From Candidatus Thiodiazotropha sp. (ex Codakia rugifera) (GTDB lineage Bacteria; Pseudomonadota; Gammaproteobacteria; Chromatiales; Chromatiaceae): DNA of 64,000 nt. The position numbers and the translations under genes were made by a program. Shown here piece after piece: positions 25,878-35,145 of this stretch (its first letter is position 1; every line of letters begins with the position of its first letter). Where the stretch lies: NCBI GenBank assembly GCA_025656675.1, contig JAHXHN010000001.1, forward strand, positions 897,501 to 961,500. Direction: 5' to 3'. The notes beneath the pieces are model-generated. The model was not told the origin of the DNA. It saw only the letters and a program-made list of their open reading frames with translations, and made no database searches.

Positions 25878-27416
25878 TCATGCAGTTTGACTGACCCCAC
25901 CACGTCGCTCATCTCCGATACCGGTCAGCCTTCCTTTGCTGTCCAACATAACGCAATGGGCGCCACCAAAAAAAAGATTCTTGCTGTGCCAGTGTTGCTG
26001 ATGGGGGAACTCGTCTTGCAGAGCCTGAGCAATCGAACCATTGATACCGGGTTCAAAACTCAGTAGATCATTTTCAAAGTGGATGCGAGGGTGGGATACT
26101 GCTTGCTCCAGCGGCATATTGTAATCGAGGAGATTTACGATTACTTGCAATATGGCACTACGGATTCGGTTAGAACCCCCTGACCCGGTTACGATTGAGC
26201 GGCCATCACTGGTGAGTATCAGGGTGGGCGCCATCATTGATGCAAGGCGGTGGTTATTCGGCCATTGATGGAATCCCGACGGGTTTAGGTCCTCTTCACC
26301 CAGCATGTTATTCATCATAATGCCTGTGCCTGGGATGATATAGCCACATCCCTCGCCATTGGACAAAGTCATACTGGCAAGGTTACCTTCGGTATCGGCA
26401 ATGCTGATCTGAGTGGTTCCACGGGTAGAGAGGCCGCCTTTAAGTAAGCGCTCACGGTATCGCGTACCAATATCTGAGTTGAGCACACGGTCCATGGACA
26501 GATGGTTTTCACCTCTTACATGCTGGGTGAGATGCATGGTGCGCGCCAACAGCCGTAGATGTTTCTCTTTACCGGCGTTTGTGGGTTGAGCAGTTTGGGA
26601 TGCCAACAATCCAAGAGAAAAGGCGATCAATGTTCCGCCGAGTGACGGTAGAGGGTTGGTGACTAATTGTGCATGGCGGTATGTGCGATGGAGAGGGGTA
26701 CGCATGGCTACCTGATAGTTGGTCAGGTCCTCCATTCGTAGATGGCCACCCTTCTCGCAGCAGTCCCTGATCAGCTGAGATCCTGCTTCCCCCTCATAGA
26801 AAAGTCTGTCTCCCTCATGCTGCAGGGTGTCCAGAAAGCTGGACAGTACAGGCTGTTTATGACGTTCATCCATCATGATCAGCTGACTGGGATCTTGTGG
26901 GGAGGCATTGATAGCCAATGCCTCTGGGGTTGCCCGCAGAATCGGGGCTACTATCGTTGTAATCAAATGCTGGAATGGGTTGATACTAACTCCGTCGCGA
27001 GCCAGGTGGATGGCCGGTTGGAACAGTGTCGAGAGGGGAAGTCGGCAGTGATTCCGGTGTATGGCGTAGAGTCCTCGAATAAATCCGGGGGTGGCTATCG
27101 ATCCCATGCCAATATGGAAGGTCTGACTGGCGGTGCCGAAATCGGCTTCGATTGGATAGAATCCTGATGCGGCCCCGGTCATTTTCTGCCGGGGTGTCTG
27201 GGCAAAAAAATCGTATACCAAGGGTTGTGCTTCGGCTGGTCGGGCAGTTAGAAATCCACCGCCTCCCAGTGAAGCAAGTACCGGCTCTGCCACGCATGCA
27301 ACGAGCATGGCAGCCACAGCGGCATCGAATGCATTCCCTCCGGCCTTAAGTATTTCGCAGGCCGCGTTGCTGGTTTCATGATGGCCAGTGGCGGCGATAC
27401 CTTTAATGTGTTTCAC
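25878..27416 (-). CDS. ggt: Gamma-glutamyltransferase family protein
   Basis: Gamma-glutamyltransferases hydrolyse glutathione and related gamma-glutamyl compounds after self-cleavage at a threonine. Here the nucleophile is the first Thr of TTQISIADTEGNLASMT, preceded by the expected linker; the downstream YIIPGTGIMMNNML and GSGGSNRIRSAILQ segments shape the active site. The N-terminus (MKHIKGIAATGHHETSNAACEIL) lacks a signal peptide, so this member is predicted to stay in the cytoplasm, unlike the classical periplasmic enzyme; an upstream signal sequence was not found. The 512-residue length is slightly short for the family. Confidence 0.88.
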   Translation of the reverse strand: MKHIKGIAATGHHETSNAACEILKAGGNAFDAAVAAMLVACVAEPVLASLGGGGFLTARPAEAQPLVYDFFAQTPRQKMTGAASGFYPIEADFGTASQTFHIGMGSIATPGFIRGLYAIHRNHCRLPLSTLFQPAIHLARDGVSINPFQHLITTIVAPILRATPEALAINASPQDPSQLIMMDERHKQPVLSSFLDTLQHEGDRLFYEGEAGSQLIRDCCEKGGHLRMEDLTNYQVAMRTPLHRTYRHAQLVTNPLPSLGGTLIAFSLGLLASQTAQPTNAGKEKHLRLLARTMHLTQHVRGENHLSMDRVLNSDIGTRYRERLLKGGLSTRGTTQISIADTEGNLASMTLSNGEGCGYIIPGTGIMMNNMLGEEDLNPSGFHQWPNNHRLASMMAPTLILTSDGRSIVTGSGGSNRIRSAILQVIVNLLDYNMPLEQAVSHPRIHFENDLLSFEPGINGSIAQALQDEFPHQQHWHSKNLFFGGAHCVMLDSKGRLTGIGDERRGGVSQTA

Positions 27417-27565
27417 ATTTCACCAATAGGATGTTACATATAGTTGATATCGGGCGTTGCATTAAAACCTCAATATGGTTATGGTTTCTGCTCTCAGAGA
27501 AAGTGCAAACCTGGTCAAGAATCAATCACGATATAGGTAAAATATCCGTTCAGCTTTTATAGTAT

Positions 27566-30500
27566 GTGCCGTTACATAAGGAGCGATGTGACCCTATCAA
27601 AAAAGGATCGAAATTCCTGAGCATTGAAAGAATGGCCGTGCCAAACAGTAAAAACGATGATGTCCTTCTCAAGAATCTGGTTCCGCTGAATACCCTTTCA
27701 GAGGAGCAGCTTGGACATCTACTAAGCCAGATTGTGGTCGAAAAGGCCAAAAAGGGCGATTATCTCTTTCGTGAAGGAGATACCGATCACCAGAATATCT
27801 ATCTTCTCTCTGGGACAGTTGCACTGCTCTCCGGGCAGAAAGAGATGGATCTGATCAGCAGTGGTACCCCAACGGCCCGCTTCGCCCTGGCTCATCAGCT
27901 ACCTCGTAAACACTCGGCTCAGGCGAGAACCGGGGTCTCCTACGTACGCATTGATAGTCGCATGCTCAGCGATATGCTAGCACGCAGCCATAGCGCCAGT
28001 TATGAAGTGAACGATCTTGAACAACCGAGCAGTGATGACTGGATGAGCCTATTGCTGCAATCCCCGGTTTTCCAGCAAATCCCCCCTGCAAATCTACAGC
28101 GTGTGATGATGCGAATGGAGGAGATTACTGTCAGTGCGGGGGATATCATCATCAACCAGGGGGAAGATGGGGACTATTTTTATCTGATCAGCAAGGGTGA
28201 GTGCAGCGTCTCACGAACCCCGGAGGCGGGTCATGCACCAGTAGAACTGGCTAAACTACGTGCCGGAAAGGGATTTGGTGAAGAGGCTTTGATCTCAGAC
28301 AAACCGCGAGGCAGTTCTGTTGTCATGGAGACAGACGGGGTGTTGGTTCGTCTGAGCAAGAGGGATTTTATCGAACTTGTCAAACAGCCTCTATCCCGCT
28401 CGCTCAGTTTCGATGATGCCACTGATATGATTGAAAAAGGGGCGCTTTGGCTGGATGTCAGGGCACCGGAAGAGTATGAAGAGGGCCATCTACCTGGGGC
28501 GATAAACCTGCCATTCTTTTCACTGCGTTTTCAGGCCTCCAGTCTTACCCTTGATCGGGCTTATGTCGTTTATGGTGAGGAGGTAGGTCAATCAGCCACT
28601 GCAGCTTACCTGTTAACAGAACGAGGTGCAGAGGTTTTCGTTGTCGATATCAGTTGGGTTCAGATTGCTGAGCTGGTTGGACTTCGACAACAGGAGGATG
28701 GACACCAGGCAGACAATGTTATTGATTTCAATCGAGAATCTGATGACGATACCTCGTCGTTAGCCGATTCATCAGATGAGCAGCGAGCGACACTCAACCG
28801 GTTGAAAAAAGAGCTTGCTGAGAGTCATCGTCAATTTGAACAGGAGCTCGAACAAAGACATACCGAAATCAAGTTGCTACGCCAGGCCCTGGCTGTGGCG
28901 AAAAGTCGGATGCAAACCGGTGAGGAGGGGGCACAAACTGCGCAGGCACTACAGCTTGAGGTCGATGAGTTGCGCGCTTCACTGGAAAAGGCTGAGTTCA
29001 AGGTATCTGTTGGGAGTGACCTCGAGATTGAAAAGAAGAGGCTGATGGATCAGGTTGCTGCATTGGAGCAGAGTCTGGATATTACCCGGGATGAACTCAG
29101 TAGTACCAAACAGCTTAACGATGAAGCCAAGCGGCATGGTAATGAGTTACGGGACCAGATAGATCAACTGCAGACTCGTCATGAACAGAGCGAGGGACGC
29201 CTTAAAGAGGAGATAACCGGTTTACAGATCCAGCTTGAGAGCGCCCATGAATCCTTGCAAGGAGATCAGGAAAAAAGCAGTCAACTAAGCACTGAGTTGG
29301 AAACGCTGCGCAATGAAGTGAGTCAACTGCAACAAGATGCCGAGGCTTCCCGTCTGCAGGCCGCAGAGGATCTGAGCCTGATTGCTCAGGAACGGGATGA
29401 ACTGCTAGAGGCGGGCCAGAAGGCGGAGATAGTGCATCAGGAGCTGTCTAATGATCTGCAGGGACTCACACAAGAGCGCGATGAGTTACTGCAGCGCTAC
29501 CAGGATAAGGAGAACCAAAGCCAACAGCTCACGAGTGAACTGAAGGAAATCATCGCGGAGCGTGATGAACTGACCCAGACTTTGCACCAGCAACAGGAAT
29601 CACAGGTTGCGGATGAAGCTGAACATCAACAGAAGATCGAATCGATACAGCAGTCATTGTCCCAGACTCAGGCCGAATTGGATCAAGAACAGTCACTTAA
29701 TCAGCAAGCGGTAGCAGATCTCCAGAGCCAGCTTCAGGAGATTACACAACAGTCTGAGAAAAACGCGCAGCAGGCAAAGGATGAGATTGCGATCCTCCAG
29801 CAAACACAACAGGCACTCCAGCAGCAATTAGAGAGTGCGGCGTCGGCGCAGGCGAATCTGCAGACTGAACGGGACGAATTGGAAGAGCATTTCAATCAGG
29901 AGCATGCCCAGGCCACATCCTTGCAACAGGAGCTGCAGGCATTGGAGGAGCGCCGCGCTGGACTGGATAAGGAGTTGGATGCAGTTCGTCAGGCAGGCAA
30001 TGACGCCGATGCGCAGTATTCGAATGCAATGGAATCGTTGCGTACCGATCTGGAGCAAGCCAGAGAAGGTCTCGATCTCCTTAGGCAGGAGAAGCAGCAG
30101 AATGAAGAGATGCTCTCTCATCGTGAAAGCGAGCTGAGCAACGCAGAATCCCAGTTGAGTGAGCTGCAAGCGGCGCTACAGTCCGAGAAAGAGCAATCCT
30201 CTGAAACACTGGCGGGTTTGCACAAACAGTTGGAAGACCTTGAGCAGGCTCAGACCCAAGCCAGGGAGAGAGAGGAGCAACTGGTTCTTGCCCTGGAAGA
30301 GTCCCAGAGCTGCAGCAATGATGAGCAGTTTCGTACAGCAGAGGCATTGACGTCACTCAGAAATCAGTTACAAGAGTCTGAGGTAGAGATCCGTAAACAG
30401 AGCGAAAAAAGGGTCGAGCTGGAGGCACTTCTGGAGCAGGAGCATCAGACGGCGAAATTTCTGAGGCAGTCCTTGGAAACCGCCGAGCAGGCAGTAGAGC

Positions 30501-32389
30501 TGACCAGCAGTGAACAAACTGAAGCAGAACAGCTGCGGCACTCTTTGGTAGAGCAGCTGAATGAACGTGAAGGGTTGCTACAAGCGCTTGAGCAACAGAA
30601 GGAAAGTTTAGAACAACAGCTGACAGAACAGCAGGCTGAATGGCAGGATCGTCTGCAGGGTATTGAAAGGGAGCTCAACGATAAGCAGCAATTTAGCGAA
30701 CAACTGGGTCAACAACTGGAGGAGGCCAGCGACTCGCTAGAGACATTGGGTCAATCCAAGTCCGACCTGGAAGCCAGTCATCAGCAGCTGCTCTCTGTTA
30801 AAGAAGAGCTGGAGCGACAACTCAGTGAAACCCAGGCGGATCTAAAGCAACATCAGCAAAGCCAGGAAGCTGCTTTAGCAGAGCAGGTTGTCGCTGTTGA
30901 GAAGCTGCAGCAAGAACTGGAAAGGGAAAAGGAGTCCTCCCTTACAGCCACCCAAGCCCAGTCAGCATTGGATGCGACACGACAGGAATTAGAGTCAGCC
31001 AAGTCGGATTTGGAAAGACAGTTGATTGATTTGCAGGCCAGTCTCGACGATCGGCAGCAACGTGAACAGGAACTGGACGATACTGTTGAGCAGCTACAGC
31101 GGCAATTGGATGAGTTACAGACATCACAGCAGCGCGTACAGCAGGAATTGGAAGAGACTCAAACCGCTTCTCAAGAGCAGACTGAAAGTCAGCAACAACG
31201 TGAGCAGGAGCTGAGCCAGACCATCGAGCAGCAACAGCATGAGATGGATGAATTGCATATTGCATTGGCAGCTGCTACTGAAGCCACAGAGAACTCGGTT
31301 GACAAAAATGAGTTGAAAGCGAGTAACCGGGCTCTGAAAAAAGCTGAGCAGAAGATTGCGGAATTGAAAAACAAAGTCCAGGGCTTGCGTGAAGTCCAGT
31401 TGGAGATGGAAAGTCAGCTGACGGACGATGTCGACACAGAGTTGTATGCTTTGCGAATGGAGTTGCAAAAAGAACAGAAGAAACGGGAAAAGACGGAGAA
31501 GCAGGCTCGCCAGGCGGATGTATTACGGCGTGAACGCCAGGTACAGGAAACAGCAATTGAGATGCTGGGAGAGGATCTTGAAACGCTCACAGCAGAGAAG
31601 GATCAGATGGCCAAAGAGCGCGATAGTCTGGCCAAACAGTTGGCAGAAATGCGCGACCAGTATACTGATCTGATCAACGAGAATGGACATCTTCACTCTG
31701 AAATGAGCGGTATGCGTGAGCAGGTTTCAGACTCCAGTCTGGCTGACGATCTTCTGGTGCAGATGGAGGAGCTGCGTTACAAGGCGGAAAATTTCGAGAT
31801 CGAGCGTGATGAGGCCAAGGCTGAAGCAGCCAAAATGCGCCGTGAAGTGAGTGAATTGCGTAGCGTTATCGAGACCTATGTAGAACAGATTCAGGATGTA
31901 CAATCATTTGGTGTTGACGATCAGGTGAATGCACTTCGCACCGAGTTGGATATGGTTCGAAGACAGGCAGCTCAGGACCTTGAACACATGCGTACCGAAT
32001 TGAGTACGACAAAATCCCGTTTAGAGGCCACCTCTGATCGAGATGTGGACGAGGTTGCGGCGCTACAGGCCAGTCGTCAGGAGATGGTATCCATGCAACA
32101 ATCTGTTTCTGAAAAAGAGCACTTGTTACGGATGTCACAGAGTCAATGTCGTTCTCTGGAAGATGCCATTGAAGACCGTGACAAAGAGGTAGACCAGCTG
32201 AAACGCAAGTTGGAGCTTTTACTAAGAAAGACGGGTGGAATGGACCATCCCTCAATGCAGCACAGTAACGATAATTCAATTGATGACTCGCATTTTAAAG
32301 TTAATTCACCCAGTTCCAGTAGAGATTCTCAACCGGCTGATACAGATCCCAAACGTTCCTCGCTGGGTCGACTGTTCCGTAGAAAATAA
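27566..32389 (+). CDS. Giant protein: two cNMP-binding domains, Cys-less rhodanese domain, long coiled coil
   Basis: Domains over 1607 residues: a degenerate cyclic-nucleotide domain (about 33-140), a second, better one (about 155-275) with the phosphate-binding pattern FGEEALISDKPRGSS, a rhodanese domain (about 283-375; LWLDVRAPEEYEEGHLPGAINLP), a coiled coil of glutamine- and glutamate-rich heptads (about 410-1555), and a basic low-complexity tail ending GRLFRRK. The rhodanese active-site Cys is replaced by Gly (YVVYGEEVGQS), so it should not transfer sulfur. There is no membrane segment or signal peptide. GTG at 27566 and ATG at 27632 are both possible starts; neither has a strong ribosome-binding site. 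It stands upstream of a PfkB kinase. I know of no named protein with this layout; a scaffold or cytoskeletal role is inference. Confidence 0.88.
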   Translation: MPLHKERCDPIKKGSKFLSIERMAVPNSKNDDVLLKNLVPLNTLSEEQLGHLLSQIVVEKAKKGDYLFREGDTDHQNIYLLSGTVALLSGQKEMDLISSGTPTARFALAHQLPRKHSAQARTGVSYVRIDSRMLSDMLARSHSASYEVNDLEQPSSDDWMSLLLQSPVFQQIPPANLQRVMMRMEEITVSAGDIIINQGEDGDYFYLISKGECSVSRTPEAGHAPVELAKLRAGKGFGEEALISDKPRGSSVVMETDGVLVRLSKRDFIELVKQPLSRSLSFDDATDMIEKGALWLDVRAPEEYEEGHLPGAINLPFFSLRFQASSLTLDRAYVVYGEEVGQSATAAYLLTERGAEVFVVDISWVQIAELVGLRQQEDGHQADNVIDFNRESDDDTSSLADSSDEQRATLNRLKKELAESHRQFEQELEQRHTEIKLLRQALAVAKSRMQTGEEGAQTAQALQLEVDELRASLEKAEFKVSVGSDLEIEKKRLMDQVAALEQSLDITRDELSSTKQLNDEAKRHGNELRDQIDQLQTRHEQSEGRLKEEITGLQIQLESAHESLQGDQEKSSQLSTELETLRNEVSQLQQDAEASRLQAAEDLSLIAQERDELLEAGQKAEIVHQELSNDLQGLTQERDELLQRYQDKENQSQQLTSELKEIIAERDELTQTLHQQQESQVADEAEHQQKIESIQQSLSQTQAELDQEQSLNQQAVADLQSQLQEITQQSEKNAQQAKDEIAILQQTQQALQQQLESAASAQANLQTERDELEEHFNQEHAQATSLQQELQALEERRAGLDKELDAVRQAGNDADAQYSNAMESLRTDLEQAREGLDLLRQEKQQNEEMLSHRESELSNAESQLSELQAALQSEKEQSSETLAGLHKQLEDLEQAQTQAREREEQLVLALEESQSCSNDEQFRTAEALTSLRNQLQESEVEIRKQSEKRVELEALLEQEHQTAKFLRQSLETAEQAVELTSSEQTEAEQLRHSLVEQLNEREGLLQALEQQKESLEQQLTEQQAEWQDRLQGIERELNDKQQFSEQLGQQLEEASDSLETLGQSKSDLEASHQQLLSVKEELERQLSETQADLKQHQQSQEAALAEQVVAVEKLQQELEREKESSLTATQAQSALDATRQELESAKSDLERQLIDLQASLDDRQQREQELDDTVEQLQRQLDELQTSQQRVQQELEETQTASQEQTESQQQREQELSQTIEQQQHEMDELHIALAAATEATENSVDKNELKASNRALKKAEQKIAELKNKVQGLREVQLEMESQLTDDVDTELYALRMELQKEQKKREKTEKQARQADVLRRERQVQETAIEMLGEDLETLTAEKDQMAKERDSLAKQLAEMRDQYTDLINENGHLHSEMSGMREQVSDSSLADDLLVQMEELRYKAENFEIERDEAKAEAAKMRREVSELRSVIETYVEQIQDVQSFGVDDQVNALRTELDMVRRQAAQDLEHMRTELSTTKSRLEATSDRDVDEVAALQASRQEMVSMQQSVSEKEHLLRMSQSQCRSLEDAIEDRDKEVDQLKRKLELLLRKTGGMDHPSMQHSNDNSIDDSHFKVNSPSSSRDSQPADTDPKRSSLGRLFRRK

Positions 32390-32506
32390 GTATCGACCCG
32401 GTAGTCTAATACGTTGTATTTAATCGATATGTGCGGCCCTATAAGGTGTGGCGAATAGCTTCTTGTCGTGTTGGTTCGTCAAACAGCATAGGATACTAAA
32501 CAAGTT

Positions 32507-33367
32507 ATGCGGGTGCTGGCGGTTGGTGTTGCAACCCTGGATATAGTCAATAATATTGCGGCCTATCCCCAAGAGGATGATGAACTGCGTGCATTGTCAC
32601 AACGTTGTTGTCGTGGTGGAAATGCTACCAATACCCTGGTGGTACTGAGCCAGTTAGGACATCGTTGCAGTTGGGCCGGTGTGCTGGGCGATGATCCTGC
32701 CAGTCAGCAGATCCAGCTTGATTTGAAAAGCCACCAGGTGGAAACCCAATGGGTATCTGTGCATCCCGGTGGCATTACGCCAACCTCCTATATACTCTCC
32801 AGTATGGCGACAGGTTCACGCACTATTGTTCACTATCGTGATTTGCCTGAGTATCAATCAGCTGCCTTCGAAAAGATAGACCTGGCATCCTTTGACTGGA
32901 TTCACTTCGAAGGGCGAAATGTGCCGGCCTGTGAAGCCATGCTCAAACATGCCAGGCAGGCCACTCAATCCGTTACCATCTCCCTCGAGATTGAAAAACC
33001 CAGGGAGAATATCGAGCGTCTTTTACCCTATCCCGATGTGGTGATGATTTCGCGGGCCTACGCTATAGGCAGTGGGTATCAAGATGCCGGGCAACTATTC
33101 AAGGGCATCAGGCCTGTGGCTGAATCGGCCTTGTTATACGCTGCTTGGGGGGAGGCTGGGGGATGGTTGCAGACAGCTGACGGTATGAGTATGCATCAGC
33201 CTGCTTATCAGCCCCCGGTTGTGGTCGACACACTCGGTGCAGGGGATGTTTTCAATGCTGGGGTGATAGATAGCTTAATGACAGGCCGGAAACCTGTAGA
33301 GGCTTTAGCTGCCGCCGTTTGTTTGGCCGGTAAAAAGTGTGCCAGGCAGGGGTTGAAAATTGCCTAA
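32507..33367 (+). CDS. PfkB-family sugar or nucleoside kinase
   Basis: The 286-residue protein matches the ribokinase/ketohexokinase branch of the PfkB family: N-terminal substrate-binding region RCCRGGNATNTLVVLSQLGH, lid strands TSYILSSMATGSRTIVHYRDL, and the C-terminal ATP/catalytic motif DTLGAGDVFNAGVIDSL containing the catalytic base Asp. It phosphorylates a small sugar-like substrate, which cannot be named from sequence. Its last 8 bases overlap the start of the Rieske gene, suggesting co-translation. It lies 117 bp after the giant coiled-coil gene on the same strand. Confidence 0.9.
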   Translation: MRVLAVGVATLDIVNNIAAYPQEDDELRALSQRCCRGGNATNTLVVLSQLGHRCSWAGVLGDDPASQQIQLDLKSHQVETQWVSVHPGGITPTSYILSSMATGSRTIVHYRDLPEYQSAAFEKIDLASFDWIHFEGRNVPACEAMLKHARQATQSVTISLEIEKPRENIERLLPYPDVVMISRAYAIGSGYQDAGQLFKGIRPVAESALLYAAWGEAGGWLQTADGMSMHQPAYQPPVVVDTLGAGDVFNAGVIDSLMTGRKPVEALAAAVCLAGKKCARQGLKIA

Positions 33368-33704
33368 GCGCCATGTTGTGTGTGAATTGAAATCCCTGGC
33401 AAACCCAGGCAGTCAGGGATTTACCCTTAAATATAACGAGGGGATAAAAGAGATTTTTGTTGTGCGCTGCGGGGAAGCTGTATATGCCTATCAAAATGAG
33501 TGTCCGCATACAGGTGTGAACTTAGAGTGGCTGAAAGATCAATTTCTTGATCTGAGCAACAGCTATATACAGTGTGCTACCCATGGTGCACTGTTCCGGT
33601 TGGAGGATGGATATTGTCTACGTGGTCCCTGTGCAGGCGAGTATCTAACCTCTGTGAAGGTCAAGCTGGAGGCAGGGCAGGTTGTGGTTTTCCTGAATAA
33701 CTGA
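33360..33704 (+). CDS. Rieske [2Fe-2S] protein
   Basis: This small protein (114 aa) has the two-part Rieske cluster signature: CPHTGVNLEW followed 15 residues later by CATHGALFRLEDGYCLRGPC. Ligands are thus two Cys and two His, as in NirD- or biphenyl-dioxygenase-type ferredoxins. There is no signal peptide or membrane anchor, so it is a soluble electron carrier. The likely start is TTG at 33360, overlapping the kinase gene by 8 bp; a later GTG is also possible. Its redox partner is not in the window. An intrinsic terminator follows. Confidence 0.88.
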   Translation: MPKRHVVCELKSLANPGSQGFTLKYNEGIKEIFVVRCGEAVYAYQNECPHTGVNLEWLKDQFLDLSNSYIQCATHGALFRLEDGYCLRGPCAGEYLTSVKVKLEAGQVVVFLNN

Positions 33705-33775
33705 TCGATGACAGCGACCCTGCCGGACCTGATAATGTAGTCAAGATGCAGTCAGGATTTGCAGAATACAATAAA

Positions 33776-33801
33776 AAAACCGGGTCCTGAGACCCGGTTT
33801 T
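33776..33801. terminator. Intrinsic terminator
   Basis: AAAACCGGGTC, loop CTGA and GACCCGGTTTT form a perfect stem with A-rich and T-rich flanks. It can stop both the kinase-Rieske transcript and the convergent minus-strand small gene. Confidence 0.9.
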
Positions 33802-33831
33802 GACATGCACACGAAAGAGTGCCTTAGCCCA

Positions 33832-34035
33832 TCAGCTCATTTTATCGAGGAAGGCGGTTAGGTCCGCCATGACCAGCTCGGGCGGAATCTCTCTCTCTGT
33901 GCAGATTTCTGGGCTTACCCGCTGCAATTGCAGTTCAGGCACGGATGTATCAGGCGCTACAGGCTGAGTGGCTTCTTTTGTCAGACCAAATTCAAGGATC
34001 TGCCCAGAGCCCATATCATAGACTGTTTTCATCAT
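33832..34035 (-). CDS. Small protein of unknown function, 67 aa
   Basis: I place the start at the tandem ATG at 34035/34032 because a perfect GGAGG lies directly upstream; a longer frame to 34080 has no such site. The protein (MMKTVYDMGSGQILEF...VMADLTAFLDKMS) is acidic, without signal or membrane segment. The short N-terminal DMGSGQILEFG segment looks conserved in character, but I cannot assign a family. It ends near the terminator of the plus-strand Rieske operon. Confidence 0.6.
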   Translation of the reverse strand: MMKTVYDMGSGQILEFGLTKEATQPVAPDTSVPELQLQRVSPEICTEREIPPELVMADLTAFLDKMS

Positions 34036-34378
34036 GCACCTCCTGCATCCTCGTTCTGTGTGGGGGTAGCTGTTACTCACTTTAGCGGCGATTTTTCAGC
34101 TAACTTTAACCTGGCTCAAAGATGCGCTTTAAACCTCAAGTATTCTGTTTCCTTACAAAGATTTACGTGTGTAGGTCTGAGTTGGTTTCATTTTCCAGTT
34201 AAGGTTGGGACGAATCAACGTAGGAAAATAGAGGATTAGATGCCGGTGCGACCATCGACAACCGGTAATATTGGAGGTGGTGAAGATGGATGAATCGGTG
34301 CTATTTGGATCATACCTTATGAGGCGGCAGTCTAGCGCTGTGTGATGCCGTTAGTGATGATATCGGTTCACAAGACGT

Positions 34379-34672
34379 CTAATCGGTATCCTCTATATGG
34401 TCCAGTGGATTAGGAATTGTCTCACCCGCCGGATGGTCCAGATCAACCCCATAGTCGTCCCGCGACAGGTCGTATGAGCCTGACCAATCCTCTGGTGGTG
34501 CGATGGGTTTTACCTCCAGTGCTTCCCAATCCTCCAGGTCATACTCTTCGACAGTTCCATCATAAAACTGGACTTCCACGGTGCCTTCATCGGCATCGAA
34601 TGCCACCACTTCAAGGTTATCGCCATCGACTGTTTTAAACCAGCCGCCAATACGGATTTTTGGTGAGTTCAT
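34379..34672 (-). CDS. Small acidic protein, DUF6763-like
   Basis: The 97-residue protein starts MNSPKIRIGGWFKTVDG and contains a beta-rich region (NLEVVAFDADEGTVEVQFYDGTVEEYDLEDWEAL) then a highly acidic tail (DWSGSYDLSRDDYGVDLDHP). This resembles a small gammaproteobacterial family of unknown function that I recall as DUF6763. It has no signal peptide. It is single, with about 300 bp of featureless sequence on each side; on its upstream side lies the MITE-like element. Confidence 0.68.
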   Translation of the reverse strand: MNSPKIRIGGWFKTVDGDNLEVVAFDADEGTVEVQFYDGTVEEYDLEDWEALEVKPIAPPEDWSGSYDLSRDDYGVDLDHPAGETIPNPLDHIEDTD

Positions 34673-34806
34673 ACTTTTGCTTCTCCGTTTGTTGTTGGTA
34701 GCATCGAGTACCTCTCGATTATGGTCCCGTTAAGTGGTCTTTACCAATACCAAAAACACTTTTTTTACAGAATCCTTCTCAACTGAACGCTTACTGAGTT
34801 CCCGTA

Positions 34807-35104
34807 CTAGGGCCTGTTAACACTCATCCAATCAGCCCTGTTACCCCTGAAAAAGCGTCAATTAAGGTGCGAGGAGTGAGGTTTGGTTAGTCCAAATGAA
34901 CGACAAGCAACGCTGAGTGACGCTTTTTCAGGGGCACCCCAAGGGCACTTCCTTCGGTGCGTAACCCGATGGGCTGGGGTTATTTTTCCATCCAGCGGCG
35001 TTATCATTTGCTCATGTAGAATAACTACACATCGCTCATTCTGCCTTGCCGGACGAAAAAATAGTCCCAGCAGGGCCGATTGGATGAGTGTTAACAGGCC
35101 CTAG
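34807..35104. mobile_element. MITE-like element, 290 bp, with CTAG target duplication
   Basis: Terminal inverted repeats of 23 bp are perfect: GGCCTGTTAACACTCATCC... at 34811-34833 and its reverse complement at 35078-35100; the match continues to about 30 bp with one mismatch. Each end is flanked by CTAG, which fits the YTAR target duplication of IS5-group transposases. An internal 17-bp perfect inverted repeat (34844-34860 with 34918-34934) and a smaller hairpin around 35010-35035 are present. There is no transposase gene, so it is a non-autonomous element that would need an element elsewhere. It ends 41 bp from the stop of the aldo-keto reductase gene. Confidence 0.88.
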
Positions 35105-35145
35105 TGTAGGACACTACACGCGTGTTTTGCATAGTCTGACGAGTC

